Positions 9,070-19,302 of a stretch of 64,000 bases of DNA are shown here, one piece after another. Each line of letters opens with the position of its first letter. Within the stretch, counting starts at the first letter, position 1. A program made the position numbers and the translations under genes. Source of the stretch: Sphingomonas sp. 8AM. GTDB lineage: Bacteria; Pseudomonadota; Alphaproteobacteria; Sphingomonadales; Sphingomonadaceae. The stretch covers positions 2,303,866 through 2,367,865 of the forward strand of contig NZ_LR733844.1 of assembly GCF_902506455.1 (NCBI RefSeq), in the 5' to 3' direction. Under the pieces are notes generated by a model. The model saw only the letters and a program-made list of their open reading frames with translations. It ran no database searches and was not told where the DNA came from.

Positions 9070-9104
9070 AGAAGCGGGTCCCGGATCAAGTCCGGGGCGA
9101 CGAA
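9070..9104. repeat. Inverted family B repeat arm after the GIY-YIG gene
   Basis: GAAGCGGGTCCCGGATCAAG then TCCGGGGCGACGA is the reverse complement, with few changes, of the arm at 8734-8768. It starts right after the GIY-YIG stop. Confidence 0.9.
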
Positions 9105-9138
9105 GAAGGCTAGGTCCGGGGTAACGGCTTGGGTGAGG

Positions 9139-10152
9139 TCAGCCTTGCCCTTCAACCAGCCCCAACAACCGGTCACGCTTGTCGAGCAGCGCCGCCATGT
9201 CGCCGGTCGCCGCCACGCGTCCTGCCATCGTCCGGTCGAGCCGCTCCCGCGCCGCCGGCGTGATCTCCCCGAGCCGCGCCGCGATCTCCTCCATTTCCGC
9301 CATCCGCGCCCAGCAATCGAGCACCACGTCGCATCCCGCCGCGATCGCACCCGCGGCCTTGTCGCCCGCCGAGCCCGACAGCGCCTTCATGTCGATGTCG
9401 TCGGTCATCAACAGCCCGTCGAAGCCGATCCGCCCGCGGATCACCTCCTCGATCACTACCGGCGACAAGGTCGCGGGGCGCTCGGCGTCCCATGCCTGAT
9501 AGACGATATGGCTCGTCATCCCCATCGGCGCGTGCGCCAGCGTGCGGAACGGCGCGAGATCGTCCTCCAGCTCAGCCGCCGAGGCGGTGACGGTCGGCAG
9601 GTGATAATGGGTGTCGACCAGCGCGCGGCCATGCCCCGGCATGTGCTTGACCACGCCAACCACGCCGCCGGCCGCCAGCCCCTCCAGCGTCGCACGCCCC
9701 ATCGCCGCGACGCGCAGCGGTTCGTGCCCGAAAGCGCGACAGGTGATCGCCTCGGTCGTCTCCGGGCGCGCCACGTCGAGGATCGGGTGGCAGTCGACCG
9801 TGATCCCGACCTCCGACAGCATCAGCCCCAGCGCATGACCATTGGCGCGCGCCGCCTCGATCCCCGACATCGGCGCCAGTTCGTAGAGCCGGTCGAAGTC
9901 GGGACCGGCAGGAAACGCCGGCCATTCCGGCGGCCCGAGCCGCGCGACGCGTCCGCCTTCCTGATCGACGAGGATCGCGACGTCGTCGCGCCCCTCCAGC
10001 TCGCGCAGCGAATCGGTCAGCGCGCGCACCTGCGCGCGGGTCTCGACGTTGCGGCGGAACAGGATGTAGCCGGCGGGGCGCACCGCGTGGAAAAAGGCGC
10101 GTTCCGCCGCGGTGAGAACGGGGCCGGACAGGCCGAAGATCACAGGCTTCAT
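9139..10152 (-). CDS. nagZ: Beta-N-acetylhexosaminidase, GH3 family
   Basis: 337-residue family 3 glycoside hydrolase that removes N-acetylglucosamine from anhydromuropeptides in cell-wall recycling. The motif KHMPGHGRALVDTHYHLP carries the Asp-His general acid/base pair characteristic of NagZ, and the nucleophile aspartate is in LLMTDDIDMKALS. The N-terminus (MKPVIFGLSG) shows no signal peptide, consistent with a cytoplasmic enzyme. argS and the SPOR gene are encoded upstream on the same strand, but the porin-like gene on the other strand separates them from nagZ. Confidence 0.96.
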   Translation of the reverse strand: MKPVIFGLSGPVLTAAERAFFHAVRPAGYILFRRNVETRAQVRALTDSLRELEGRDDVAILVDQEGGRVARLGPPEWPAFPAGPDFDRLYELAPMSGIEAARANGHALGLMLSEVGITVDCHPILDVARPETTEAITCRAFGHEPLRVAAMGRATLEGLAAGGVVGVVKHMPGHGRALVDTHYHLPTVTASAAELEDDLAPFRTLAHAPMGMTSHIVYQAWDAERPATLSPVVIEEVIRGRIGFDGLLMTDDIDMKALSGSAGDKAAGAIAAGCDVVLDCWARMAEMEEIAARLGEITPAARERLDRTMAGRVAATGDMAALLDKRDRLLGLVEGQG

Positions 10153-10245
10153 GCGCGCGCTTCTAGGGCGGAACGCGCGACGGAGGAAATGACTTTGGAA
10201 GTCCGGGCGTCCGGCCTAGCTATGGGCCGATTGCAGGAGAAGACG

Positions 10246-11118
10246 ATGCACGTTTCGGGTTGCCTGGCTTGCCTCTTGGTCGCTGCCCTGCCGCACGCCG
10301 CGCTGGCGCAGGATGCGCCGCCGCCGGCCGATCCGGGCGCGCTGCAATCCACCACGCCCGAGGACGTCCCCCCGCCGCGCGTTCCGATGCGCGTGCAGGT
10401 CGCCGCCGGACCGCAGTGGCAGCCGTGGTTCCCGGGCGACGACCAGCGGCGGCTGAGCCCGTGGTTCAGCCTCTCGCGCACCCGCGGCGACACGCCGTTC
10501 GCATTCGGCGCGCCCGACGACGGGACCAACCTGACGCTGGTCCGCCGCGGGCGAACCGAATATGCGATCGCGCTGCGCCGCGAAGGGCGGCGGCGCGGCG
10601 GCGATCTCGTGCCCGGCTTGCCGGGCATCGGCCGGACGCTGGAACTGGGCGGCTCGATCGAAACATGGACCGGCGATCAGGTCCGCTGGCGCGGCGACGT
10701 GCGCAAGGGCGTCAACGGCCACAACGGCTGGATCAGCCAGCTCGGCATGGATTATGTCCGCCGCGACGGCGACGACTGGCTGGTGTCACTCGGGCCCCGT
10801 GTGCTGCTCGGTGACGGGCGCTACCAGCGCGCCTGGTTCGGGGTCGACGATCGCGCCGCCGCCGCCACTGGATTGCAGCGCTACACGCCCAAGGCCGGAC
10901 TGCGCTCGGTCGCGCTGACCGGCAGCGCCTCGAAGGAGATTTCCCGCCACTGGGGGATCGAGGCGCAGGCCACCTATGAACGGCTGGTCGGCGACGCTGC
11001 CGACTCGCCGATCATCCGCCGTGTCGATTCGGCCACGCAGCTGCAGGTCGCGATCGGGATGCACTACACCTTCTCGGTACGGCTGCCCGATCGCGGCGTG
11101 TTCCGGCTCATCCGGTAA
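10246..11118 (+). CDS. MipA/OmpV-like outer-membrane protein
   Basis: 290-residue predicted outer-membrane beta-barrel. Signal peptide residues 1-23 or so with an ALA cleavage site (LPHAALA then QDAPPP). The body alternates polar and hydrophobic residues in strand-like stretches, with WFSLSRTRGD and LELGGSIETW, and the last residues before the final tail (IGMHYTFSVRL) resemble a terminal strand. The MipA/OmpV assignment rests on overall pattern and length. ATG 10246 has GCAGGAGAAG just upstream. It converges with the SPOR gene and the coding ends overlap by 11 bases. Confidence 0.75.
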   Translation: MHVSGCLACLLVAALPHAALAQDAPPPADPGALQSTTPEDVPPPRVPMRVQVAAGPQWQPWFPGDDQRRLSPWFSLSRTRGDTPFAFGAPDDGTNLTLVRRGRTEYAIALRREGRRRGGDLVPGLPGIGRTLELGGSIETWTGDQVRWRGDVRKGVNGHNGWISQLGMDYVRRDGDDWLVSLGPRVLLGDGRYQRAWFGVDDRAAAATGLQRYTPKAGLRSVALTGSASKEISRHWGIEAQATYERLVGDAADSPIIRRVDSATQLQVAIGMHYTFSVRLPDRGVFRLIR

Positions 11119-11842
11119 CGAAACAGCCCTCGCCGGCCAGCTTCAGCCGCGCGCAGAGATCGGCGGCGGTGGCAGCGTTGCCGGCGTTGACGCGCAGGCG
11201 ATAGACGGTGCGGCCCTTCACCACCGCGGGCTGCACGACCTTCTCCAGCGTCGCGACATAGCCGAAGCGGCGTGCGATCTGGCTCCATGCGCCGTTCGCG
11301 ACCGCCTGGCTGGGGAAGGCGCCGAGCTGGACCATCGCCCCGCCCGATGACGCGCCCGACACCTGCGTCGCGGGCGCGCTGACCGGGCGCTGTGCCCGCA
11401 GCGGCGCAGCGGCTTGCGGGACCGCGACGCTGGCGGTCGGCGCGCCGCTAGCGGTCGTGCTGGCGCCCGGCACCGGCGTCGTCGCGCGTGCCACGGGCGC
11501 TTCGGGCACCTGCGCGAGATCGATCGCGGCATCGGTATGGCTGCCCGCGCTGGCGGCAATTGCCGAATCGCCCTCGCCGATCACTTTCATGCCGCCGGGC
11601 TCGTCGGGGCGGACCTTATAATCGCCAGCTGGCGCGGCGATCAGCCGCCCGTCGCCGCCACTGCCTGCAAACTGCCAGCGGTACAGTCCGAACAGGATCG
11701 CACCGAGCACCAGCAGCCCGATCGCAACCAGCGCAACGATCCGCCCCACCGGCACCGCATAGGGATCATCGGCCTCGACGGTGTCGAGCCACGGCAGGCG
11801 ATCCGCGTCGCTCATCCGGCCGATCGGCTCCCCCTCACGCAT
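11108..11842 (-). CDS. SPOR-domain membrane protein
   Basis: 244-residue bitopic protein: short cytoplasmic N-terminus, one membrane helix near residues 34-56 (IVALVAIGLLVLGAILFGLY), a long A/P/T-rich periplasmic linker, and a C-terminal SPOR domain (about 170-244, MVQLGAFPSQAVANGAWSQI onward) of the kind that binds glycan strands stripped of peptides at the septum. Its ATG 11842 shares bases with the argS stop (TGATG), so translation is coupled; ATG 11815 is an alternative. The argS-SPOR-nagZ arrangement is usual in sphingomonads. Confidence 0.9.
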   Translation of the reverse strand: MREGEPIGRMSDADRLPWLDTVEADDPYAVPVGRIVALVAIGLLVLGAILFGLYRWQFAGSGGDGRLIAAPAGDYKVRPDEPGGMKVIGEGDSAIAASAGSHTDAAIDLAQVPEAPVARATTPVPGASTTASGAPTASVAVPQAAAPLRAQRPVSAPATQVSGASSGGAMVQLGAFPSQAVANGAWSQIARRFGYVATLEKVVQPAVVKGRTVYRLRVNAGNAATAADLCARLKLAGEGCFVTG

Positions 11843-13569
11843 CAGTGCATCTCCGCCACCGCCTCTACCCCCATGATGGCGAGGCCGTTTCGAATAATCT
11901 GGCCGATCGCGGCGGCCAGGGACAGCCTCGCTGCGGTGACGGCGTGATCGTCGGGTACGAGAAAGCGGCGATCGGGGCGATCGTTGCCGGCATTCCAGAG
12001 CGAGTGGAATTCGGCCGCCAGATCATAGAGATAAAAGGCGATGCGATGCGGTTCGCGCGCCGCCGCGGCGGTTTCCACGACGCGCGGGAACTGGCTGGCG
12101 AGCCGAACCAGCGCCAATTCTTCCGTGTCGAGACGGGACAGATCGGCATCCTGGGCCGAAATACCTGCCTCCGCCGCGCGGCGGTGCAGCGAATGGACGC
12201 GGGCGTGCGCATATTGAACGTAGAAAACGGGGTTTTCCTTCGATGCCTCGACCACCTTGGCGAAGTCGAAGTCCATCTGCGCATCCGAGCGCCGCGTCAG
12301 CATCGTGAAGCGCACGACGTCCTTGCCGACCTCGCGCACCACATCGGCCAGCGTCACGAAATTGCCCGCGCGCTTCGACATCTTGACCGGCTCGCCGCCG
12401 CGCAACAGCCGCACCATCTGGACGAGCTTGACGTCGAAGCGCGTCTTGCCCTCGGTCAGCGCAGCGACCGCAGCCTGGATGCGCTTGACGGTGCCGGCGT
12501 GGTCCGCGCCCCAGATGTCGATGAGCTGATCGGCGCTTTCGGCCTTCTGGAAGTGATACGCCATGTCGGCGCCGAAATAGGTCCAGCTGCCGTTCGACTT
12601 GCGGATCGGGCGATCCTGATCGTCGCCGAACTGCGTCGAGCGGAACAGCGGCAGCTCGACCGGCTCCCAATCCTCGGGCGTCTCGCCCTTGGGCGCTTCG
12701 AGCACGCCGTCGTAGATCAGGTCGCGCGCGCGCAGCACCGCCTCGGCCGCCTCGGGCTTCTTCGCCGCCTGCAACTCGGCCTCCGACGAGAAGAGGTCGT
12801 GGTGGATGCCGAGCAGCGCGAGATCGTCCTTGATGAGCACCAGCATCGCCGCGACCGCGCGGGTGCGGAACAGCGCCAGCCACTCGCCCTCGGGCGCGGC
12901 GGCGTAGCGGTCGCCGAATTCCTGCGCCAACGCCTGCCCGACCGGGATCAGATAATCGCCCGGATACAGCCCCTCCGGCACCGCGCCGACCGCCTCGCCG
13001 AGCGCCTCGCGGTAGCGCAGGTGCGTCGAGCGTGCGAGCACGTCGACCTGCCCGCCGGCATCGTTGACGTAATATTCGCGAATGACCTTGTTGCCCGCGA
13101 ACTCGAGCAGGCTGGCGAGCGCATCGCCGACCACCGCGCCGCGGCAATGCCCCATGTGCATCGGCCCGGTCGGGTTGGCGGAGACATATTCGATGTTCAC
13201 CGACACGCCCTGCCCGCGCGTCGAGCGGCCGTAGTCGCCACCCTCGCCAATGATCGTCGCGATCTCCTTGCGCCACACGTCATCGTGGAGCCGCAGGTTG
13301 ATGAACCCCGGCCCGGCGACCGACACCTCGGCGACCTCGGGCAGTACGCGCAGCTCGCCCGCGAGCGCCTCGGCGAGCGCGCGCGGGTTCGTACCGGCCG
13401 GCTTGGCAAGCACCATCGCGGCGTTGGTCGCCAGATCGCCATGTGTTGCGTCACGCGGCGGCTCGACCGTGACGTTGCGGCGGTCGAGATCGGCCGGCAG
13501 CGTGCCGGCAGCGGTCAGCGCGTCGAGCGCGGCATCTACATGGGCGGTGAAACGGGTGAAGAGCGTCAT
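11842..13569 (-). CDS. argS: Arginyl-tRNA synthetase
   Basis: 575-residue class I aminoacyl-tRNA synthetase that charges tRNA-Arg. The HIGH-type motif reads HMGHCRG after SANPTGP, the KMSKR motif is intact in VKMSKRAGNF, and the C-terminal anticodon-binding helical domain ends in NGLAIMGVEA. The N-terminal additional domain (residues 1-110) is present. Length is normal. Its stop overlaps the start of the SPOR gene. Confidence 0.98.
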   Translation of the reverse strand: MTLFTRFTAHVDAALDALTAAGTLPADLDRRNVTVEPPRDATHGDLATNAAMVLAKPAGTNPRALAEALAGELRVLPEVAEVSVAGPGFINLRLHDDVWRKEIATIIGEGGDYGRSTRGQGVSVNIEYVSANPTGPMHMGHCRGAVVGDALASLLEFAGNKVIREYYVNDAGGQVDVLARSTHLRYREALGEAVGAVPEGLYPGDYLIPVGQALAQEFGDRYAAAPEGEWLALFRTRAVAAMLVLIKDDLALLGIHHDLFSSEAELQAAKKPEAAEAVLRARDLIYDGVLEAPKGETPEDWEPVELPLFRSTQFGDDQDRPIRKSNGSWTYFGADMAYHFQKAESADQLIDIWGADHAGTVKRIQAAVAALTEGKTRFDVKLVQMVRLLRGGEPVKMSKRAGNFVTLADVVREVGKDVVRFTMLTRRSDAQMDFDFAKVVEASKENPVFYVQYAHARVHSLHRRAAEAGISAQDADLSRLDTEELALVRLASQFPRVVETAAAAREPHRIAFYLYDLAAEFHSLWNAGNDRPDRRFLVPDDHAVTAARLSLAAAIGQIIRNGLAIMGVEAVAEMH

Positions 13570-13723
13570 GCGCGCCGCTTAGCCCAAGGGGCGCGCGGAC
13601 GCAAAATGCGCGGCGCGGCGGCTAATTGCAGCAATCGCAACCACGAATGTCCGACCAGCAATTGCGCTGTTGCAGCGCAGCATGGATGCTGCACCGCATC
13701 ATCTCCACACAAGGAACCGACCC

Positions 13724-14011
13724 ATGCGCTCCTCGATCGCCATCGTCCTGACCGCCGCCGCGCTGATCCCCGCCGTTGCCGCCGCCGCGACGTCCGAGCG
13801 CAGCTTCACCCGCGACGGGCACACCTATGTCTACTCGCTGACCCCGAACCAGGACGGCACCACGCTGATCCAGGGTCATGAAGTCGGCAGCAGCGCCGGC
13901 CGCTTCCGCCTGACCGTCAAGGGTACGCGCGTTTCGGGCCAGGCCAACGGACGCGACGTGTCGTTCCGCACCGCCCGCCCGCTGGCGCCGGTGTCGGTCG
14001 CCGCGAACTGA
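13724..14011 (+). CDS. Small secreted protein, unknown function
   Basis: 95 residues. A signal peptide is clear (MRSSIAIVLTAAALIPAVAA, likely cleaved after the alanine run), leaving a mature protein of about 73 residues rich in Thr/Ser/Gly/Arg and predicted beta strand (FTRDGHTYVYSLTPNQDG, then RFRLTVKGTRVSG). No cysteines, no family recognised. CAAGGAACC before ATG 13724 is a fair ribosome site. It stands alone between argS (divergent) and a repeat cluster; similar small periplasmic proteins are frequent in sphingomonads. Confidence 0.75.
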   Translation: MRSSIAIVLTAAALIPAVAAAATSERSFTRDGHTYVYSLTPNQDGTTLIQGHEVGSSAGRFRLTVKGTRVSGQANGRDVSFRTARPLAPVSVAAN

Positions 14012-14024
14012 TCTGAGGTCTTTG

Positions 14025-14152
14025 TCGTCCCGGGCGTGACCCGGGAGGCGGACGGCTGAAATAGCCCGTCATCCCGGGCCTGACCCGGGATCCCGCTTCT
14101 ACCGGCGCGGCCAGAAGAAGAAGCGGGGTCCCGGATCAAGTCCGGGACGACG
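14025..14152. repeat. Family B repeats, compound copy
   Basis: CGTCCCGGGCGTGACCCGGG, then GTCATCCCGGGCCTGACCCG and the inverted arm AAGCGGGGTCCCGGATCAAG. Looks like one and a half units side by side. Confidence 0.85.
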
Positions 14153-14162
14153 AGAGGTTCAC

Positions 14163-14237
14163 GTCATTGCGAGCGTAGCGAAGCAATCCAGGGCGTCCTG
14201 ATCCGGCCTTGGATTGCTTCGCTACGCTCGCAATGAC
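14163..14237. repeat. Family A inverted repeat, copy 2
   Basis: GTCATTGCGAGCGTAGCGAA at the left end and its exact reverse complement TTCGCTACGCTCGCAATGAC at the right: a perfect 20-bp terminal inverted repeat around a 35-bp centre. It ends eight bases beyond the dgt stop. Confidence 0.95.
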
Positions 14238-14244
14238 GCTGTGC

Positions 14245-15408
14245 TTAAAAGCCCTCGGGCAGATCGATCTCGCCGACCGTCTCGCGATAGCGGGACACCG
14301 CATACCGATCGGTCATCCCCGCGATGAAGTCGGCGATATGGCGGCTGACCCCGGGCTCGCTTTCGGGCAGCCGTTCCCGCCACTCCTCCGGCAACAGCCG
14401 CGGATCGTCGCGATAGGCGGCGAACAACCCCGACACCACGCGCTGCGCCGCGGTCGCCGCCGCCAACTGCAGCGGGTGATGGTAGAGATTGGCGTACATG
14501 AAGCGCTTCAGCTCGCGCTCGGCGGCCGCCATCGCCGGCGAGAAGCCGATCAGCGCGCGTCCCGCCGCGCGCACGTCCTCGACGCTCGCGACCCCCGTTT
14601 CCGCGATCCGGGTTTGCGACTCGGCGATCAGGTCGTTGACCATCGCGCCGATCTGGCTGCGGATCAGCTCGCCGGCCAACCGGTCACGCGGCAGATCGGG
14701 GAAGCGGGCGGTCACGCGCCGCCAGCCGTCCGCCACCAGCGGCACCGCCGCGATCTGGTCGAGCGTCAGCAGCCCGGCGCGCAAGCCATCGTCGATGTCG
14801 TGATTGTCATAGGCGATGTCGTCGGCCAGCGCCGCGACCTGCGCCTCCAGCGACGCATGGCTCGTGAGGTCGAGCGCCGCCTCCGCATCCGCCTCGGCCA
14901 GCGCCCAGGCGGGCACCGCGATCGGGCCATTGTGCTTGGCCAGCCCCTCCAGCGTCTCCCACGTCAGGTTGAGCCCCGGCCAGCGCGGATAGGGCCGTTC
15001 GATCAGCATCAGCGTGCGCAGCGTATGGCCGTTGTGATCGAACCCGCCCGCTGCGCCCATCGCCTGCCGCAGCGCATCCTCGCCGGCATGGCCGAACGGC
15101 GGGTGGCCGATGTCGTGCGCGAGACACAGCGCCTCGGTCAGATCCTCGTTGAGCCCCAGCACGCGTGCGATCGTCCGGCCGATTTGCGCGACCTCGAGGC
15201 TGTGGGTCAGGCGGACGCGGAAATGGTCGCCATCCGGCGCGAGGAACACCTGCGTCTTGTGCCGCAAGCGGCGGAAGCTGATCGAATGGATGATCCGGTC
15301 GCGATCGCGCTGGAATGCGTCGCGCGGGCCGCGATCGGCACTTTCCTCGGGGTGGAGCCGCCCGCGGCTGCGCGCCGGATCGGCCGCCCACGGCGCCAGC
15401 GCGGCCAT
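14245..15408 (-). CDS. dgt: dGTPase-like HD-domain triphosphohydrolase
   Basis: 387-residue deoxyguanosinetriphosphate triphosphohydrolase-like protein (type 2 clade), which hydrolyses dNTPs to deoxynucleoside and triphosphate. The HD metal site is seen as RLTHSLEV, then [12 protein letters not shown], with a later aspartate in [14 protein letters not shown] 15408 ([11 protein letters not shown]) was chosen because it follows the stop of the upstream TPR-SPOR gene by a single base; ATG 15423 would overlap that gene. The gene is likely co-transcribed with it. Confidence 0.94.
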   Translation of the reverse strand: MAALAPWAADPARSRGRLHPEESADRGPRDAFQRDRDRIIHSISFRRLRHKTQVFLAPDGDHFRVRLTHSLEVAQIGRTIARVLGLNEDLTEALCLAHDIGHPPFGHAGEDALRQAMGAAGGFDHNGHTLRTLMLIERPYPRWPGLNLTWETLEGLAKHNGPIAVPAWALAEADAEAALDLTSHASLEAQVAALADDIAYDNHDIDDGLRAGLLTLDQIAAVPLVADGWRRVTARFPDLPRDRLAGELIRSQIGAMVNDLIAESQTRIAETGVASVEDVRAAGRALIGFSPAMAAAERELKRFMYANLYHHPLQLAAATAAQRVVSGLFAAYRDDPRLLPEEWRERLPESEPGVSRHIADFIAGMTDRYAVSRYRETVGEIDLPEGF

Positions 15409-15409
15409 G

Positions 15410-17428
15410 TTACTTGCCGCCAAGTTTCGTCAGCTTCTGCCCGGCCTCACTGGTGAAGGTGAAGGCGGACAGTCCCTGCTTCTTGAGCGTGTTGACCATC
15501 GCGCGCGCCTCCGCCTCGGTCTTGTACGGCCCGGTGACCAGCCGGTTCGTCGCGCGGTTCGACACCGAATAGGCGCGCTTGCCGGCGAGCGCGTCGGCCT
15601 TGCCCTGCGCGTTCTTCCACGCCTTGGGCAGATCGCCTTCGTTGGCGCCGCTGGCAACCTGCACCCAGATCCGCTCGGGCTCGGCACGCGCAGCCTTCTT
15701 CTCGGCGGCTTCCTTGGCGGCAGCCTCCTTTTTGACCTTTTCGGCGGCGAGTTCCCTAGAGCGCGCCTTGCGATCGACCGGCTTGGCGGCTGGCTTCTCC
15801 GCATTATCTTCCGCAGCGACCTGCTTGCGCCCCTTCTCCGCGACGAGTTCCTTCGCGCGCGCCGCCCGACCGGGCGGCTTTGCAGCGGGCTTCTCTTCCG
15901 GCTCCTCCGCGGCGGCGATTGCCTTTTGCGAGAGGCGCTTGGCGGCGGCAAGCTTGGGGCGCTTCTGCTCGTCCGCCGCGGCGTTGCGTTCGGCGGTCTG
16001 CGCGGCCTCGTCGAGCGTCGCGGCGGCGGGCGCCGGCGGGGCGACCACGGGGACGCGCTGCGCGCCCGGCATCGGCGCGACCCCCAGCTCGGCCGCCGGG
16101 ACCGAGATGCCGGCGACGATCCGCGCGAGGATTGAATCCTCGCTGATCCGCGGCGGACTGACCCGCAGCGGCGGGGCGCGGTGCGTTACCGCTGGCTGCG
16201 GCGGCGTGATGTTCGCGGCGGCGAGTTGCGGCGCCGGCGCCAGGGTCCGCGTTGGAAGTGGCTGGGTCTGCGCCACGGCGACCGGCGCGGGCGTCGGTGT
16301 CTGCGGCTGCGGCTGCGGCTGCGGCGTCGCGATCGGCGTCCGTGCTACCTGCGGCGCGGGTGCGGGCGTCGGGATCGACCGCGGGGTGATCGCGGCAACG
16401 ACTGGCGCAGACGTCTGAGTCGGGATGGGGGTCTGCGTCGGGACCGGCGCGCGCCGGTTCGCCGCCGCCAGCTGCGCCTCCGCGCGATCGCGACGGCGCT
16501 GCTCGCTGCGCGACAGCTTCCTCTGCGGTGCCGACAGCGGCTGGACGGTCGGCGCGACCGATGCGACCTGCGTGCGGGCGGGTGTGCCGACCAGCGGCGT
16601 CATCGGCGGGACCATCCGCGCGTCCGCCAACCGCGCCGCGGTCGGCGCGACCTCGCCGAAATGCACCGCAAAGGCGCGGTCGACCGGCGACAGCGTCGGC
16701 AGCCGCTGGAAGAATGCCGCCAGCCCGCCCGCCATGCCGCGTGGCATCATGCTGGAGGCGATCTTGTTCGCCCCCGACACGTCGCCGTTCATCGCCAGGA
16801 TGAAGGCCCGCGCGCGCCACGCGCCGCGATCCTGACGGCGCAGCAACGGCTCGATCTGCGCCAGCGCTTCTTCCTGACGCCCCGAAATGCCGAGCGACAA
16901 CGCGTAGCGGCGGCGGATCTCGTCATCCTTCGCCGCCTCGCGCCCGCTCTGCGCCAGCGCGAGGCGATAGTCCTGCTGCGCGCGCTCCTGCTCGCCGATC
17001 AGATCGTAGGCGAGGCCGCGGTCGTCGGCATATTGCGGCATCGGCGCACCGTGGCGCTGCGCCTGCTCAAAATAGCGCAATGCCTCGCCCGGCCGCTCAC
17101 CGTTGACGAGGATGCGCGCGATACCGGCCTTTACCCGGCCGTCGTTGGGGTCGACCGCCTCCGCCCGCTTGTACAGCGCCGCGGCAGCCGTAGCGTCGCC
17201 GAGCGCGAACGACAGGTCGCCCGCCTCGATCAGCGCGGACAGATCGCGCGGCGCGCTGCCCAGCCGGCGCACGACGTCGGCGAGCCGATCGGCATCGGGA
17301 TTGGGCGTGGCGACCACCTCTTGCGCCGCCGCCGACACCGCCATCGTCATCGATCCGGCGGCGAGCACCACGGCAAGGCAGTTGGCGAGGTAGAAGCGTC
17401 CCGATCGCGATCGAGCGACATGGGTCAT
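15410..17428 (-). CDS. TPR and SPOR domain periplasmic protein
   Basis: 672 residues. Signal peptide ([20 protein letters not shown], ending near SAAAQE), then tetratricopeptide-like repeats over about residues 45-220 ([40 protein letters not shown]), a very long Pro/Thr/Ala-rich disordered region, a Lys/Ala/Glu-rich segment, and a C-terminal SPOR domain (about 590-672, [19 protein letters not shown]). SPOR domains bind septal peptidoglycan, so a role in division or envelope remodelling is inferred, in keeping with ftsZ just upstream. ATG 17428 has GGAGCT seven bases before it. Confidence 0.88.
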   Translation of the reverse strand: MTHVARSRSGRFYLANCLAVVLAAGSMTMAVSAAAQEVVATPNPDADRLADVVRRLGSAPRDLSALIEAGDLSFALGDATAAAALYKRAEAVDPNDGRVKAGIARILVNGERPGEALRYFEQAQRHGAPMPQYADDRGLAYDLIGEQERAQQDYRLALAQSGREAAKDDEIRRRYALSLGISGRQEEALAQIEPLLRRQDRGAWRARAFILAMNGDVSGANKIASSMMPRGMAGGLAAFFQRLPTLSPVDRAFAVHFGEVAPTAARLADARMVPPMTPLVGTPARTQVASVAPTVQPLSAPQRKLSRSEQRRRDRAEAQLAAANRRAPVPTQTPIPTQTSAPVVAAITPRSIPTPAPAPQVARTPIATPQPQPQPQTPTPAPVAVAQTQPLPTRTLAPAPQLAAANITPPQPAVTHRAPPLRVSPPRISEDSILARIVAGISVPAAELGVAPMPGAQRVPVVAPPAPAAATLDEAAQTAERNAAADEQKRPKLAAAKRLSQKAIAAAEEPEEKPAAKPPGRAARAKELVAEKGRKQVAAEDNAEKPAAKPVDRKARSRELAAEKVKKEAAAKEAAEKKAARAEPERIWVQVASGANEGDLPKAWKNAQGKADALAGKRAYSVSNRATNRLVTGPYKTEAEARAMVNTLKKQGLSAFTFTSEAGQKLTKLGGK

Positions 17429-17677
17429 GCGTAAAGCTCCCCGCCACGACCCACGAGCAGGCCGGACGGACCGGAAGAAAGAAATGTCGAAACCCTCCGC
17501 AGCGCCTTCATCCCCCGAAAGGCCGCACGCCCGGCGGCAACAAGGATGAACGGACGAGCGATCATCGCGCCATAGAGCCGTTCGGCGCTGAACCGGCAAT
17601 GACACGGCCCGTCCGCCTGCGACGAAGCGAGCCTGAACGGCGGCGCACGGTCGAGCCGCGCACCGCCGATGACTAGA

Positions 17678-19186
17678 TTACTGGTTGTTCTGGCGGTGCA
17701 GGAAGCGCGGCAGGTCGCCCGGCTCGCGCCCGTCGTCCTCGGCCGCACGGCCACCGGCGTTGCGGGTGGCGTTCTGCATCCGCTCGAACAGCGTCCCGCC
17801 CAGCTTGACGCGCGGCGCGGCCGGCGCCGGCGTTTCTTCCTCGGGCGTGCCCGGCGACAGGAAGCGGCGGCGCTGCGCGTCGCCGGCCGGCGGGGTCGCG
17901 GCGGCCGCGGGCATCAGCGACTCGGCGCCCAGCACCAGTTCGTCCTCGGCCGGACGCGCCGGCGACGGGTCGATGCCGGCACCGGCATTGGCGGGCGGCA
18001 CGCCCTCGGCCATCGCGCTCGCGGCGGCGCCGCTCGGCTGCTGCGGCGGGACCGCCGGAGTCGGCTCATAGGCGACCGGCTGCGGCACGGGCGTCGGGAC
18101 CGGCGCGGGGGCGGCGGCCGCCGGTGCAGGCGCAGCCTCGTTGCGGCGCGGCGCGGAGAAGCTGAAGGTGCGCGGCGGCTCGGACGGTGCGCTGGCGGCG
18201 GCAGGGGCGGTCGCCTGACCGACACTCTCTATACCGGTCGCGACGACCGAGACGCGGATCTTGCCTTCCAGCTCCGGGTTGAACGCCGAACCCCAGATGA
18301 TGTTCGCGTCCGGGTCGACCAGCTCGCGGATGTGGTTCGCCGCCTCGTCGACTTCCAGCAGGCGCATGTCGTCGCCGCCGGTGATCGAGACGATCACGCC
18401 CTTCGCACCCTGCATCGACACGCCGTCGAGCAGCGGATTGGCGATCGCCTTCTGCGCCGCGATCAGCGCGCGGTCGTCGCCTTCCGCCTCGCCGGTGCCC
18501 ATCATCGCCTTGCCCATCTCCTGCATCACCGAGCGGACGTCGGCGAAGTCGAGGTTGATGAGGCCCGGCATGACCATCAGGTCGGTGATGCCACGCACGC
18601 CCTGTTGCAGGACCTCGTCGGCCATTTCGAACGCCTGCTTGAACGTGGTGTTCGCATTGGCAACCAGGAACAGATTCTGGTTGGGGATCACGATCAGCGT
18701 GTCGACGAACTTCTGCAGCTCCTCGATGCCGGCGTCTGCCGACTTCGAGCGGCGGTTGCCCTCGAAGCTGAACGGCTTGGTCACGACGCCGACCGTCAGG
18801 ATCCCCATGTCACGCGCCGCCTTGGCGATGACCGGGGCCGCGCCGGTGCCGGTGCCGCCGCCCATGCCCGCGGCGATGAAGCACATGTGGCTGCCCTCGA
18901 GCAGGCGGCCCAGCTCCTCGATCGTCTCTTCGGCGGCGGCACGGCCGATCTCGGGGCGGCTGCCCGCGCCCAGACCCTGGGTGATCTTCGCGCCGAGCTG
19001 GATCTTCTGCTCCGCCTCCGACTGCTTCAGTGCCTGCGCGTCGGTGTTCGCCACCAGGAAGTTCACGCCCTGCACGTCCGCGCGCATCATGTTCGCGATG
19101 GCATTGCCGCCGGCCCCGCCGACGCCGATCACGGTGATCCGCGGGGTCAGGTCGTCGAGATCGGGCGTGATGAATTCGATGCTCAT
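17678..19186 (-). CDS. ftsZ: Cell division GTPase FtsZ
   Basis: 502-residue tubulin-like GTPase that forms the Z ring. The signature [12 protein letters not shown] is near residue 108, the synergy (T7) loop reads [12 protein letters not shown], and the core ends near residue 320. A long Pro/Ala-rich linker follows, then the conserved C-terminal peptide DLPRFLHRQ that binds FtsA and other partners. Length is typical for alphaproteobacteria. It is the last gene of the dcw cluster, 116 bases after ftsA, and so probably has extra promoters of its own. Confidence 0.98.
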   Translation of the reverse strand: MSIEFITPDLDDLTPRITVIGVGGAGGNAIANMMRADVQGVNFLVANTDAQALKQSEAEQKIQLGAKITQGLGAGSRPEIGRAAAEETIEELGRLLEGSHMCFIAAGMGGGTGTGAAPVIAKAARDMGILTVGVVTKPFSFEGNRRSKSADAGIEELQKFVDTLIVIPNQNLFLVANANTTFKQAFEMADEVLQQGVRGITDLMVMPGLINLDFADVRSVMQEMGKAMMGTGEAEGDDRALIAAQKAIANPLLDGVSMQGAKGVIVSITGGDDMRLLEVDEAANHIRELVDPDANIIWGSAFNPELEGKIRVSVVATGIESVGQATAPAAASAPSEPPRTFSFSAPRRNEAAPAPAAAAPAPVPTPVPQPVAYEPTPAVPPQQPSGAAASAMAEGVPPANAGAGIDPSPARPAEDELVLGAESLMPAAAATPPAGDAQRRRFLSPGTPEEETPAPAAPRVKLGGTLFERMQNATRNAGGRAAEDDGREPGDLPRFLHRQNNQ

Positions 19187-19302
19187 CGCAACATTACTCC
19201 GTCCGCCCGCGTCGCTGGTTTCATAACGGGCCGTTTACACCGATGTGCAACATGCGGGCGCGCGGTGAAAGAGGAAACACCGTGAAACGCCCTGTTGTCG
19301 CG

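Noticed and set aside
9133..11118. A 661-codon plus-strand open frame covering nagZ and the porin gene
   Set aside because: Its first 370 codons are antisense to nagZ and Arg/His-rich without motifs; only the last 290 residues are real, starting at 10246 with a signal peptide.
11488..13881. A 797-codon plus-strand open frame
   Set aside because: Antisense to argS, which has all synthetase motifs. High GC content makes such long mirror frames common.
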